64,000 nt of DNA from Eretmocerus hayati (GCA_029851415.1 CM056743.1:32566714-32630713); one strand, 5' to 3'. Shown: positions 46,601-61,600, numbered from the stretch's first letter. The notes: a model not told the origin generated them from the letters alone. Program-made: numbers and translations.

Positions 46601-49600
46601 ATGCATAAGATCGTGAAAACCAGATCACTGCAACTAAAATAGGTGAACATAAGTGAGCCTCCACGATTTGAAACTGAAATGCGAGAAATATTTCTCTGGG
46701 CGATCAGAATTGACATCTTACGTTCGATCAAGAGCCCTGAGGATTTTGAAAAAATGGAGGGAAAGATAGCTAATTTGATGAAGATGACGTTATTTTCGAG
46801 ATTGAAGGAACAAGGCGTGAGACATTCATGTGGCCTGAGTCGTCATGCCAGCTATTCTTCTTAATGAAATTCCATCAGTAAAAATTGAAAACAGAATTGG
46901 TTTAGGCTCCAGGGGTCGACGGTTTTTGTGAATAACAGGACACTAACCCTAGAAGAAATGACATTTTTCTGGAAAACCCAAAATCCGTCCAAATTAATGT
47001 GTTGGTGTGGAAAGATCTTCAATGATGTTGAACTCTTATCGAACTATATCTTCTTGAGTATCTTGACTTTTTGAAAACGTTCCCTTTGAATTTATGGAGC
47101 TTAGATGATATCAAGATCGAAGTTTGAGCAGGTCAGAACGAACGAGTTTTGTTGATATTGTTGAATGAGCTCGAATTCAACCTGCTTGAACCTTGATCTC
47201 GACAGCATCTGAGCTCCATAAGATGACCAGGATCGTTCTCAAAAAGTCAAAGTACGTAGGAAAAAATAATGCGATAAGAGTCCAGGCCGATTCAAACGCT
47301 CCTCACACCAACACATCAGTAGAACGGATTTTAGTGTTTCCCGCAAGAGTGGCGATTTTTGCTAGGATCGACATTTTGCATTTTACAAAAAACCTTGACC
47401 CCTGGGGCCTAAACAAAGCACGTTTTCGGTTTTCACAGGTGAGGATATGTATAAAAAAGTAGTTCACATGATGATTCCGACTACGTGAATGCTTTGCGAT
47501 TTATCTCTTTACTTTCAAAGATAACGTGAAAAAAGCTATTTTTCCTTCATTTTTGAGAATCTTCAGGGCTCTCTTTTAAAATGAAGATATCGATTTTCAG
47601 CCAACAGCAAGAACATCTTCGCATCTACATACAAAAACTCAACTTTTTTGATCCCACTCGTAAGGATTCAGAGGAAAATTGGTTTCTCGGCCCATTCTAA
47701 TATCGATATTGTATATCATCTATAGTATTATTCTGTTATTTCAAATCCAATCCAAGGCAAGTGTTTCTTGTTTTTGCGTAGAGAAATGCGTCAATACTTC
47801 GCTTCACAGTGGATCCGCTTCACAGTGAATTCGCTTCGCAGAAAATACGTTTTCTCTCAAACAATGAAGTATTTCCACGAACATATGTCGAAAAATATCG
47901 TATCCTGACTAACATGACAGTTTCATTCTGCAGTAATAACGTGTAGACACAAAGGTAAAACGTCTCAATATGCATTCCATCTGTTTCAGGAGTGAAGCTG
48001 ACAATTCTCGTCACAAAATGCAATAGCTGATGTAATCTAACTTTCTTTTTATACCTCGACCGTAACGTTTCTCTTGACTCGAGAGCAAATGCGAGCAATA
48101 TCTCACGGGGACGTTCCCAGAGTAGGGCAGAGATATAAATTTGGATTTTAAGAATGCATGACGGCACACTTTTGTGAATGTAATCTCATACGTGAAAGTT
48201 TTGCATTACTGCACGTGATTCTTAGAAATTTTGTGGGAGCCGCAATTCATTCAGTTTCATCAGATTTCCAAGATTACTTCGTACATCCGACCACGTTGCC
48301 ATTATCTTCGTGAAAAGGAATATTTGGATTGAAAGGTACCATTGTACCGATGGACAGCTGGGAGAAAATAATTCCCAATAAATTATACGACAATCGATGC
48401 CACTTGGGCTTGAATTTGCATTGGCATACTTGACGATGATCTGCAGTAAAGGTTGTACACTGGCTCCTAAAATCTCCCCTATATTTCAAAAGTCAGGATA
48501 GAAACATTTTTCACCTTCTCTCAATGCACTCGAAATCTGCAAATCCGGATTCAGCAATCGATCGTTTGCATGCAAGCCTACTGAAGTATCGACGATTTTT
48601 TAGGACTAAAATCTCAATGCTAGTTCAAATACTCTGCAGAATGAAAAAAAAACAAAACGTTCCACTCATCCCTCGAATTCTGCAGCACTAGTCCACTAGT
48701 CCATTTTTCTTCTCTCAGCGATTCCTCCATTATTCAGCCGTTTGCCATGCGGATAAAGTACAAATACCCATAGAGAGCAATAAACGCAGTATTCGTATCG
48801 TTTGTAGAGTTTTGATACACCAAATATCGAGTGCGTTCTAACGCTGGATTTATAACTTGCAAAAATCAAATCTCAGAGGACGAATCCATCAAAAATACGA
48901 CTACGTGTGATACGAAACGAAAATAGTAAAAAAAAAAAAGTCCAACGGAAATGAAGATCGCAGGTCGTACAAGAGACTCCGTGTGCATAGTTCTATTTCG
49001 GATATGGCGTATCCGCAGTGGCCCGAGTAATCGAGTATAGGCTTTCCGCTCTCTCACTGTCTTTCCACCTTCCCCAAAAGCAACTCGTGCATTAATATAG
49101 GGTGAGTATATAGTAAGGGTGGGAGGAAGTGAGGGTATCCCATGGGAAGGACAGCTTACACACTCAGTTGGCTCCTCATCTCGGATGGTGTACCATACGA
49201 TAGATCTACTTTACAGTTTCAAAGGGTGTATATTCGTGGTTGAGATGATGTGAAAGTAAGACTTGGTGAGCGTACAAATTTTAAGAGGGGTGAATAATGA
49301 AAACAAGGCAAGTAAGTTTTCCTTTTCTTGGCTAGGAAAGGAAGGAGTTAAAACGAGTTTGAGTGACTTTTGACATATTTATGAGTTAGATCGTGAAGGA
49401 AGTTTGGTGTTTTTGGTGATGAGTGAAACTTAACTGTATGAAGCATGGTAGGGGTGATGGCTCTTGCCTGTGTGCACTACGCATCCAACTTCCTAGAAGG
49501 AATTTGAGAGAATATATTCAATACTTTTGTACGACGTCTTATCAAAATCTCGCTTGGAAAAAATAGACGGTTGTCCTAGTTTTCGCGGAAAGGAATAGTA

Positions 49601-52600
49601 AGTTCGGTGGATACTAGTACAACTTCATTGTTCGTTTGTTTTCAACTGACGTGCACTGCAACAGTTGTACCACTTGTGCGGTAAAATACACATTACTTCC
49701 AATATCAATAGAAACTCAGAATTTCCTGGAATAATAGATATCTTCACATGTGATTGATTGAAACAGATAGATCGCAGCCACGGAGTAGACCATTGTTACT
49801 GAACAATCTTACGGACATTCAGGGAGATAGGATTCAGGTCATTTTAGTGATTGAATCTCGGTGTCTCAATATCAAATATGTGAAGTTTGATGAGGCAATG
49901 AAGATACCGACATGATGGAATAATCATAGGAGATAATATTTGAGAGTAGAATGAACAAAAGCTCTATCGCAGAATAATGCTTGAACCGAAAGGTCGAATC
50001 TATCTGTTTTTCTGCCGAAATCTATTGAGTTCTATGTATGTGACGTTCCGGTCGCTTCCTATGCAACTGGGACGTCACACACAGCGAAGCAAAAATGTAA
50101 CGCTACATGCGCATCAGAAACCATGGGTTTCAGCTGATATACTTTCCCTCATGTCCACGAGAAATGCCGCCCACAGAAGTGCCAAATTATATAGGAAAAG
50201 TTCTGATATTCTATATTACAGGAACCTTCGCGCAACTGTGAGTAACAAAATCGATTTGGCAAAAAATGAATATCTGTCCTCCGTACTCAGCAGAGCAGCT
50301 GATGCCAAGTATCTCTGGCGGAACCTTAGAAATTCCGGCGTTACTTCACCAAAATCTCCCTCCCCACTGAGATACTCCTTACCAGACGCTCTAAATATTC
50401 ACTTTGCTGCAATTTCCTGTCAAATCCAAAACTACATTCTACGGATGTCTCCAAAGTTCTAACCACACCTCTGCAAGCTGAGATACCAGAATCTTTCAAG
50501 TTTCAACCCATCACTGGTGATGATAATGATCAAGCACTTGCAAAAGCCACTAAAAACTGTTCCGGATCTGACTCGATTAGCTCTTCTATGCTCAAAGCAG
50601 CTTACCCAACTATTCGGGGACTCTAAACGGGTTTCGGTGTATCACGACCAACCGGTTCGTATTGACAACACACCGTACTTGGGTCTCGGCCCAAATTCAA
50701 TAGGACGTAACCTGGCCACGAGACTGCGGACCTTGACGTACTTTGGTCTTTACCAAAAACCTGCAAGATGAGTTGTGACACTCCATCGTCATAGCCCTGG
50801 AGTCTGAAAAACTCCCGGATCTAATCAGTGCCCATCTGAACATAGAGACCGCACATCTCTGTCCGGTGAAAGCGGCAGCTATAGTTTCCAGGACTGGATG
50901 AAGTTTAGGGGTGCGTACTGGGATTGTCTATAGACGATTCAAATCCGAGCCCGGACGACTTATCCGGGTGCCTAAGGGGCTCTCTGGGCTCTGGAATGGC
51001 CTTCTCTTGGGCACAAGGGGCAAGCCAGGGTGAAGGAAAAAGCTTTACACCCGGGCTGTGAGACATAATTACCTCCCCTTCTCAGATCAATGCTCATGAA
51101 ACCATCACCATTGTCGTACAACTCGTTGTTACTTATAACCTGCTACGAATTTACCGGGATTACTTTAGAAAAGCAATTCTTTGTCATAACTTCGCGGGCC
51201 TTACCTCGTCGCTATCGGGGCTTTCCGACACGAGATTGAAGATCCTCACCCTGTGCCGTTGAGATTACTCCTCGAACCGCGTCACGTGTTGACAAGTTGT
51301 GATCGATGTATCTTCATAGAATATGAGCGAGTTATAATCATGGATTGATCATCAGGATGAACGAAGCAAATATTTTCACGTAACATTGAAGTGGATGCGT
51401 GAGTGAGAATAATCAGGAAGAGCTGCCATCAGCGAAATAATTGGTTTCTGTTCTGCTTAACCTCCGAAGTTGTCGTTTACTTTCTGCTGGGCCACAGACG
51501 GCACGAGTGAAGGATCACATCTTCATCACAGTCAGGCCCGCGGAGTTATCACGACTGCTTCGGATCTTAGGTCAAATACATGTCCAGATTTTCTGTCAAA
51601 GTCACCCAAGGGTTTGCCTCAAATGATCATTCTCTCTTAACTTTTCCGAGTGAAATCTCACTCGGAAAGAGTGAGTTCTGACTCGGAGTTCGGAGTGAAA
51701 TCGTGGCAACTCGGTACCGAGTGAGTTTCACTCAGAAAAAAGAGTGAGATTTTTCACTCGGGGAATCCGAGTGAATCCAAATGTTATTTAGCCGAAACTG
51801 AATATTTTCGTTTAATCAATACGTTGCGGGCTATAAAATTAATAAATTATTATTAATCATCCGAAGGTTGGGAAAAAAGAAAAAATCAATTCCGCCTGTG
51901 GCGGCATGGTCACTTCAATATTTTTGTAATTTGGGAAGTGCGGGGAATCGAACTCGGTTGTCATGATTACAAGTCGGACTGCTTCTCCACTGGGCTACTG
52001 CTGCTGTTGAAAGCTGAGGTCCATAGCAATCTGTTATGTGAATGATGCACCGTGTAACTTTATACGTGTCGTAAGTGGAAATGGAAATATGAAAACTAGC
52101 AATGGCTTCGGGTGAAGAAATAACACAAGTGAAACCTACATTTCCCCGGTAACAGGGCATTGCTTCTATATTAATAGGGTTGATCAATTGACACGTAATA
52201 TGATATAATATTGGTCTGTACATGCATTTATAAAACTTATGGAAGAGGATATTGACATTACTTAGCTCAGTTTTTCAAGGAATATTGTAGGAAATCTACT
52301 ATTTTCCTCTTTGTGAGCAACGCATTGAGATCCATCAGTAACAAACGTGCGGCAAAACATAACCTAAAATTTGATTTGAGCGTCTCACTCTTGCATCCGA
52401 GTGAAATTTCACTCGAACTTCGGAGTGAAATTTTGGATTTTTTTGATATCTGACTCTTTACCGAGTGAAATGGACTTTCACTCGGAATCCGAGTGGAAAA
52501 TCTCACTCGGAGAAGTTAAGAGAGTTTTCCTGAGTGTTACAACTGTCCTCGGTTCCCTTGATGAGTCATTCGGGACTCGGAGCTTCCTTTCAGAACTTCC

Positions 52601-55600
52601 CTTCTATTGAAAGAGAAATTGAAAAGAAAATATTCCAGAAGCTAATACAACATGATGTAGACTCTATCCTTTTCTCTATAGGGCGCTGATTCATCAATTA
52701 ATCATCAGGCCAATACTAATACAATTTATAAACCACCAAAAAAGCAGCAAGCTCGCTTGCATCTCATTGTAAAGGCATTCGGGCGAGTCAGCAGACCGTT
52801 AGAGTCAGCACACATTATTAATATAGGTACCGTCAAATTGGGTAATTTTGGTACGTTTTTGGTGTTTTTCATTTTGTTTAGCTCGGCATTCCAACATACA
52901 TCGACAAAAGCCACTTCTATTAGTGGTCAATCTCAAGCTCACAGTTTCAGCTTTCGATTGACGGGCTACAAAGTTCGATTCGATGTGTCTGAGCTGGAGC
53001 TGTAAGCAGTTGAAGAAGTGTACCAAAGTTAGACCCCGACTGGGGTAACTTTGGTACACTTACAGAATATCTCAATTCTACCTACCACCATGCGAGTGAA
53101 TTAATTCTAATCGTTCAGAACTTTCATTTTAAGCTGTTTGTAACATTCTAAAACCTCGTAGACAATCACTCCACTCAAGGTAAGATGAGAAGAAGCTGTC
53201 ACAGGAAGATGTATTGAAGTTACCCTATTTTCACGCTTCTTACCTACAGTGGGGTAACTTTGGTACACTTTTCATGGCTTTTTCCCTGTTTTTCATTCAT
53301 TAAAATTCCAAATGCTGTAAATACCCCAATGTAACGATGATTTCTTCAATATGGTGATATATGTGGTCGAAATGTAGCATTATTCATTCGTAGATCGTTC
53401 CGGAACACTTCTTGCCAGGTACACTAACTGGACCACTCGAGTATCGGTGCTAAATTTCTCTTTTTGGAAAAAGCTTCAACAAACGACTACAATCATTCAT
53501 ACGGGATTCACATTGTTTATGTGTGTGCCAAGAGTAGAGAATAGGTTTCAGGGCGATAGAATCGTTTACCTTGCCGAACGAAGCTTTGAAAGTCATTTTT
53601 CAGGGGTGTACCAAATTTGCACCCACTGTACCAAAGTTACCCAATTTGACGGTACCTTACCTAAGCCAGACTTGTTCTACTCTCCAAACTCAAGCTAAAG
53701 ATCACGAAAAAGTGGCGCGTCAGAAGGAAACGCTCCCTCTCTCCTACATTCAACCTCTCTCCATATAGTTGCCGTCAGCATCTCTTTCCCTCATCGAATT
53801 TTTGAAATATAAAAAAATAATTCATGCCCGTTTGCGCGCTCTAGCGAACGAGTAATGGAAGGCAAATGGTGCGTAGACAGAGAGAAGAGAAAGGGAGGAA
53901 GGGGAGGGGGGAGGGTGGGTTTGCAGTACCCTGTGATTGTTTTGGCTTTGATCTCGGATCAATTTGCCCTGTTACACTCCTACACCCTCAAATATATATA
54001 AAGGTGTGTATAGTAGTGAGGGAGACTCTCGCCCTCGGGTCCTTGACGACGCGTCGTTTCTATACATAGGGGAATGGGACGAAAGAGAGAGGGCCACCAC
54101 CAACTGAACAAACTCAAGAGGCGAGTGAGCTCTGATGGGCTTCAGGGGGACCAACCGCGTATATAATCGATCTAGATAGTATATAGATAGGTATGGTGAG
54201 AGGTTATGCTATAGGTATGCAAAGTATGAATGGAGGGGATGAGATAGTAGGAACTTAAGAGATGTAAATGGGCACGTACACTTGCCCGGCCGCGAGCAAT
54301 AATAACAGAATATTTTTGGGAGTATGAGGGTGTAGGATGTCAGAAGTTGATGGAATAAGATTTCGGAGATGCTTTGAGAGTTTTTAGAGAGGGACAATTT
54401 TGATTGAATCTTCTTTATAGTGAGGTGGAGAAAACAATAATGCACTACTTGTGAGGGATTCGCTTTCGAACACTTTTGAGTAGGAAATTCCTCCAATACT
54501 CAGGCACACAAAATGAAAAAGTAGTCTATACCGCCGTTGGTAGAAATGTGACCATTCTTTCTGGCCACCTGTGGCCAGTAGCAATGCAACTTGGATAGTT
54601 GTTTTTGAACGGCAAGGATTATGGCAGATATATCCGTTTTCATGTTTTGGGGTTCGAAAATACGCGCTTTCAAAATGGTCCCAGTCATATAACTGGACTA
54701 ATTTGCACAACTGCAACTATCGAAACCATGTAGTCATGTCTCAGATTGTTTTCTTAGATCGGTCCGTTCTTAGATATCCCATTCGATTCTATGGTACAAA
54801 ATATGAACGTTCCACCACCGATGGGACCCCATAACACTTTTCCAGGTATGTGCACTGTAGAAAATTTTTCCGAAAAACTTCAACCAGTTGTTTGAATGAT
54901 AAATTCAATCAGTCTGGTTGAAAATTCAACCAGTTTGGTTGAATATTTAACCAATGTGGATTATCACAATCTGTCCGTGCGGTTCCTGCATATTAGATTG
55001 TCTACCTGAGAGGAGTAGAATATGATGGATGGTTATATGGGTAGATAAGGATGATAGAGGGGTGGACTAATGGATGATGGGTCGATGGTTGATGGATGGA
55101 TGATGGATGGGGTCGATAAATGGATCGAGAAATGGATGGTGGGTGGACGGATGGATGTATGGATGGAGTGATGGATGATGGGTGGATAATGGACGGATGC
55201 ATGATGGATAGATGGTCAATAGATATTCCATCGACCATCTATCCATCCATCACGGAATATAATTGCTTGGTTGAATATTCAATCAGTGTGGTTGAAAATT
55301 CAATCATCTCGTTGAAATGTTGGTTGAAGATTCAACAAATTTTTTACAGTGTGGGGCACATATTAATTTATCCTCCTCAATCATCTCAAATGACAAAACT
55401 TGAGTATTTTTCCATTAAAATGATTTTTCTCGAATCCGTTCAGAGATACAGGAATGGAGTTGTGGCGTTCGAAAGGTCTTCAAAAACCTATCAAAATCAA
55501 TCTTGTAAGATTGATTTTGAGGTCATGGGCGGCTTCAGTGGTCAAGAGAATGAAAAATACAGAAATGTTAATTTCTTAAAACGCCATCCTTTTCATTCCT

Positions 55601-58600
55601 TGAAAATCTGATATTTGATGGAGAATGTTGTGTTCTTTCAGAAACGAGCAGTCCCGAACTTTTTTTTGCATCCTAAGACCTATCTTTCCTATTTTCTGCA
55701 AATCTATTTTCTAGGCGACGAAAATCGTCTGTTTCCTGCGCATTTGCAGGGATTTGGATACTGGGAACCAATTCCATTAGAAAATCCAAGAAAATTTTCT
55801 TCGAAATGACCACTTGGCGAAGTCAATTCCATGTTTTCGGACCATAACTACAACGTCCAGAAGACCACTGGATCTCAGGAGGTATACGCCTATACTCCGC
55901 ACCCAAGCTGGGGTTTCATCTTCCATACGTTGCAGCTCTGTTCCCAGGTGATGAAATTGACTTCGCAAAGCGGTTATTTCGCAGAAAACTTTCTTAGCTT
56001 CTCAATGCAATTGGTTTCAGGAATCCAAAATCCTGCGCATGCTCAGGAAATAGACGATTTCCAACCGCCTAGAGAATAGATTTGCAGAGAATAGCAAAAC
56101 AGACCTTAGGTTGCAAAAAAAATGTTCGGGACTACTTTCTTTTGAAAGAACACAATATTTCACGTCAAATGTCAAATTTTCAAGGAATAAAAAAATGGCT
56201 TTCTGAGGAATTAATGTTTTGGGATTTTTCATTCTTTTGCCCACTGAAACAAGATCGATTTCTGCAATGATAGTGATGATTGCAGAATAACTCCTTCAAG
56301 AGATTGAGGATGCTTGAATGAAAAAAAATAAGATTGATTTCGATAGGCTTTTTCAAAACCTTTCGAATGCCGCAAACCAAGGTGTGTGGTATTCAAAAAG
56401 TTGATAATTTTCAAACTCCTTTTTTTAAATACTTTACTCTCAATAATTTTCATACCCATAAAAGCGATCTCTAAAATATTTTTTAACCTTTTTATTCGTA
56501 GGTCTGTTTAGCGTGGAATTACTCTAATGGATTTACTAACTTTCGGAGAAGAGTTTAGCAAAAAATTAGCATATCACTTTGAGTTATTGATTTTCCCCTG
56601 TTTTTCATGGAGAACTAGATTTCTAAGCTGTATCTGGTTATCATCGCAATTTTGCGGGGTAAATGATGTTGTAACCCCCATTTGACAGTGAACTACAAGA
56701 ATCGAGTGATCATCATCTAAAACCTCTGATTTATTGCATTATTTTTAATTTTTCAACGTCAATTTTTCAAAAATTCTGACTCTGTCCTCATTTTTCAGAA
56801 TCTGCACAACTCCAATAGGAATCGATTCTGGCCTAAACATAAAAATACGTATATCTCATTCTTCACTCTAGAATCACATACTCCGTTACCGAAAAAATCC
56901 GAGAGTTGACCCGTTCCCATTACATAATCTTACATGATATCAGTCATTTTCAGACATTTTTCATCCTCGAAGTTATAGTGGAGGAACTATGACACCATCC
57001 AGGTTTGTTGTCCAGATTCATTCAACTCGAGAAATGAGCACCAGTTTAGCTGGATCACGATAATTACAGTTAGTACAAAACAATAAATTCAATAATAGAC
57101 TTATGAGATTGATGACAAACCTCCTGAAAAATTCCAAAATAGCTCTCCGGCGAAAAAAAAACACAGAAAAAGCAGTATTTTTTGACAGACTTGTTCAGTA
57201 GCTATTCTTGCCCTAAGCATGATCGACATTTCCCCGAAGATGATACTTTCATCTACACCGACGGAACACCATCTAAGAGAACTGAACAGGTGATCAATTT
57301 CTCAGTATCTCAACGCAAAACATACGTTACATCAAAATTCTCCTTTCCAATCCCTACGTCGACAAGCTTCAATCTCCCTGTATCCAAATATTCACTATCG
57401 AATACTCGACAGCGTTAATATTACATCGAAACCCTCGTACATCCACACCCAAAGGCACATCAGCCTCTTTTCTGAGGGGTTGAAAAGTCATGTTGTGTGT
57501 TATATCTATGTACAATAGGGGTGACGGAACTGTTTTTCAGATAAAAGGGAAACTCACACGAGACATATGTATGCTATCTTGTACATCGTACAAGATTCCT
57601 TGTTTGTTCTTCTCGCTTTCGTGTAAAACGATACGCTTGACAATCCCTAGCCCTGCAAATAACAGAAGGCATCTTCCGCCTTTCACTTTGTGTCCCATCA
57701 TTTTACAGAGTCCCTTATTACGTCACTTTTATTGCGTTCCTGCTTTTTCCAAACATCTCAGTGTATATATGTATGTGTAGACGACACTAGTATGACTGGT
57801 TCGAATGAAAAAATCTCGTGTTCTCCGTTAAGGAAAACCATTTTTTTCAAGACCTGAGACGTTTTAACCTCTGTACTCATTTTCTGTGGGTAACTTATAC
57901 ATTATACGAGTTGAAGCTTTCAGAGGATCGTGGGCATCGTTATTTTCCTAATTATCAGAGAGATGCTGTAAGCGTATCTCGTTATCGCGCGAGGACACCG
58001 TGTTAATTACAACTCGGTGGTGTATATAGAACCCAAACTCGCTTGGCTTCGAATGTTTCTGTGAAGTTGTCGTTTCAACGCCAGAGATATTCACCCCTTG
58101 TGGCTTTGGCGCTTCTATCACAGTCCTCGAAGTTGAATTGGAATTACGGAATTGCAATTCCAACTGTCTGCTTCTGGGAATTCTTTACTCTTTTTGTACC
58201 ACTCAGTTGCAATAGGAAGTTGGTTTGACCCTGGTACAAGTTTTGGGAAATGGGGAAAGTCAGCTCAATGATTCTTCTCATTGTGAGAGGATGGTCAACA
58301 TTCTTGTTGAGAGCCTCCTCCTAATCACCTCCCTGCCTTTTGTTGCCATAAAATACGAGTTCATATAAAAACTCTATCAATCACAAAACGAATTCAATCA
58401 TCCTCTTTTTTCTCAACATTGTATTGATTCATTACTTTTGGATTTTTTGCAAAAATTTTTGTGAGCATACACTCAATAGATGGTACAATAAAGGATCAGA
58501 GATTGACTTTTAGAACTGGAAGAAAGATTTCCTTCCAAAAAATAGCTACCTGAAAGTAGAAAAAAATTGGTACCTCTCCAACCATATACCCATCGCTATC

Positions 58601-61600
58601 GAGGACTAGATTTGGAAATCAAATTCAGCAAGAACATCTTTTCGCCCGCAGAAATTCATTAGGAACATTCCAGAGGCATCTGAATATAACAAGTCATGAT
58701 GATCAAAAATTTTATCGGGCTACTCTCAACCACCGAACTCATTACTAATCCAATCACAGAGATCATCGCACGGGGTTCGCAGGAAGGGTGGGCTTCTTCC
58801 TCTGTGTTGACTTCCTTGTTCACAGCACGCATTGAACTTGGTGGTCGAATTTGTTATTAGCAGACTGTAATTTGTGATACAGTGGATGTGAATGCACTTG
58901 GAGTGATGATACAGGGATGATGAGGAGATAAGGAGATTGGCAATAAACTGTCGTACTCGGCAGTTATGCTGATAACTATGTACACTATATTGTCGAAAGA
59001 TATAATACAAGGCGAGAGCAACGCCATCGACTACATGGTTCCTATCGTACGTCTTGGCGTACACTAACAAGACACGCGAAGAACTGTCGCGCTCGCGGAA
59101 ACTATTAGACAGGTAGTGTGTGTTACTAATAGAGTTCACACATAACACAATAAGATATTCGTTAAGCTATAAAATTGATCCTACAACAGAATTCTTAAAA
59201 TGTTTTACGCAACATATCTTTGCCATTTTTATGGAGTTCAGTACGAAAAAAAAGTTTTTTGGTAGTTGGAATCGAATGTCAAAAGAGTCTCGACGGTGGC
59301 TGACCTTAGGTGTTATTGAATGGGTTGATGGAGAAGAGAAACAAGCATTGTGCAATGATGATCCGAATCACAATTCTGATCGTCGTCCTAAGATCAGGAA
59401 TGATTTCACCAACTTGTAAGACTTGGTGTTCACATTTTGATCTTCAGAGAAGAACAAGATGACGTTACCGAGCTACAAAATGAGAAGCAAATTTTTTGTT
59501 CAACACCATCTTGTGGAATGGTGCAGGATATGGATGAACAACTCAATAGATTCAAACAAATTTGTTAGCTCCACCCAACTACCGATGTTTTACGGGGTAT
59601 CCAAGAAGAAAGTACTCACTCCTTGGTTTTCCAGGAACCGTTGGGAACTCCAAGAAATCCCACAACAACCATCCCCTCGATTTGAGGGGGACGTCCAATG
59701 ATTTCATGGGTTTTGACCTTGGATCTAGACTCGTGATCTAGAACTCAATGTGATACTCGTGTTCTAAAACTCAATGTGATACTCATGATCTGGAACTCAA
59801 TGTAGTACTCGTCATCAAGAACTCAACGTGGTACTCGTGATCGAGAACTCAATATGATACGCATGTTTGAAAACTCAATTTGGACTCCTCGACCACGAGT
59901 ACCACATTCAATTCTCGATCACAAGTACCAAATTGAGTTCTAGATCATGAGTACCACATTGAGTTCTGGATCACGAGTACCACATTGAATTTTAGATCAC
60001 GAGTACCACATAGAGTTTTCGGTCACGCGTACCACATTCAATCCTCGATCATAAGTATCAAATTGAGTTCTAGATCATGAGTACCACATTGAGTTCTGGA
60101 TCACGAGTACCACATTGAGTTCCAGAACACGAGTACCACATTGAGTTCTAGATCACGAGTACCACATCAAGTTTTCGGTCACGAGTACCATATTGAGTTC
60201 TGTATCACGAGTACCACATTGAGTTCTGGATCAGAAACACCCCCATTGAGTTCCGAATCACGAGTGCTGTATTGAAATCTTGATCACGAGTACCACATTA
60301 AGTTTTTGGTCACGAGTACCACATTGAGTTCTGCATCACGAGTACCACATTGAGTTTTCGGTCACGAGTACCGTATTGAGTTGTGTATCACGAGTACCAC
60401 ATTGAGTTCTGGATCAGGAACACCCACATTGAGTTCCGAATCACGAGTGCTGCATTGAAATCTTGATCACGAGTACGACATTGAATTTTTGATCATGAGT
60501 ACCACATTGAGTTTCAGAACACGAGTACCACATGATGTTCTAGATCACGAGTACCACATTAAGTTTTCGGTCACGAGTACCACATTGAGTTCTGTATCAC
60601 GAGTACCACATTGAGTTCTGGATCACGAGTACTACATTGAGTTTCCGAACACTATTACCACATTGAGTTCTAGATCACGAGCACCACACTGAGTTCTCGA
60701 TCACGTATATCACATTGAGTTTCCGACCACTAGTACCACATTGAGTTCACGATCATGACTACCACATTGAGTTCCAGATTACAAGTACCACATTGAGTTT
60801 CCGACCACTAGTACCACATTGAGTTCACGATCATGACTACCACATTGAGTTCCAGATTACAAGTACCACATTGAGTTCTCGATCACGAGTACTACATTGA
60901 GTTCCAAATTATGAGTGCTACTCTGGGTACCGGATCAGAATACCACCAGAAATGAAAAATCTTGGAAGTCTATACTTGAGCCTAAAATTTCCTTCCTTCC
61001 CCGAATCCGAGGTCAAAAATCCAATATCTGGCTTAAAAAATTTTTTTGTTTTGATTTTCTCAAAAATTTGGGGGTGTCCGGTGAAAATGGATATCCTCTT
61101 CGAATTCACCGCACGATTTTACGTAGGAATGCATAGATCCGGTCGCTGGGTACGGGTACTTTCTTCTTTTTGTGGGCCTGTATAATCAAAGCGAAGTTGA
61201 GCTAGTGGACTCGATTTTGACCTTGGAGGTTTTGACCTTGGGTCATTTCCAAGTTTATCTAGAGGTCGATAAGACTGAATTCGTTCAAAAAATATTGGTG
61301 GTCTCCGAATGACTCTGAAAATGATCGTCGGGGTCAAAACCAAGGTCTTTTGTACAATTTGGCTTCGATCATGGATAACTTTCATTCCAACATTTTTTCG
61401 TTACCATACCCACTCTTGGAGTCAGAAGGGTACCGTCAACCTGATGACCTCGATTTATCTGGCCAAGGTCACTTTGGATCGAAAAATGTTTCCGAAAAAA
61501 GTTTTATAATCTCTCAGATTTTTTCAGAACTCGAGGTCAAACGTAGGTGTTTTAATCCTCACAAATCGAGTTAACTCTCGGATGACCTTGTAAATAACCT

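Larger units (their letters stand above)
54735..56524. mobile_element. TIR/foldback element, copy 2, with a nested insertion
   Basis: Colinear with copy 1 at 7853-9599 from TCTCAGATTGTTTTCTTAG onward, through TATCAAAATCAATCTTGTAA (near 55489), to the right end GTGGAATTACTC at 56524. The left terminal inverted repeat is missing, so this copy is truncated. The arms pair with each other around 55830-55960. A CACTG-ended element at 54853-55351 interrupts it. Confidence 0.85.

Noticed and set aside
55002..55611. ORFs of 78 and 163 codons over the ATGG repeat
   Set aside because: They are produced by the microsatellite and by repeat arms; there is no domain.
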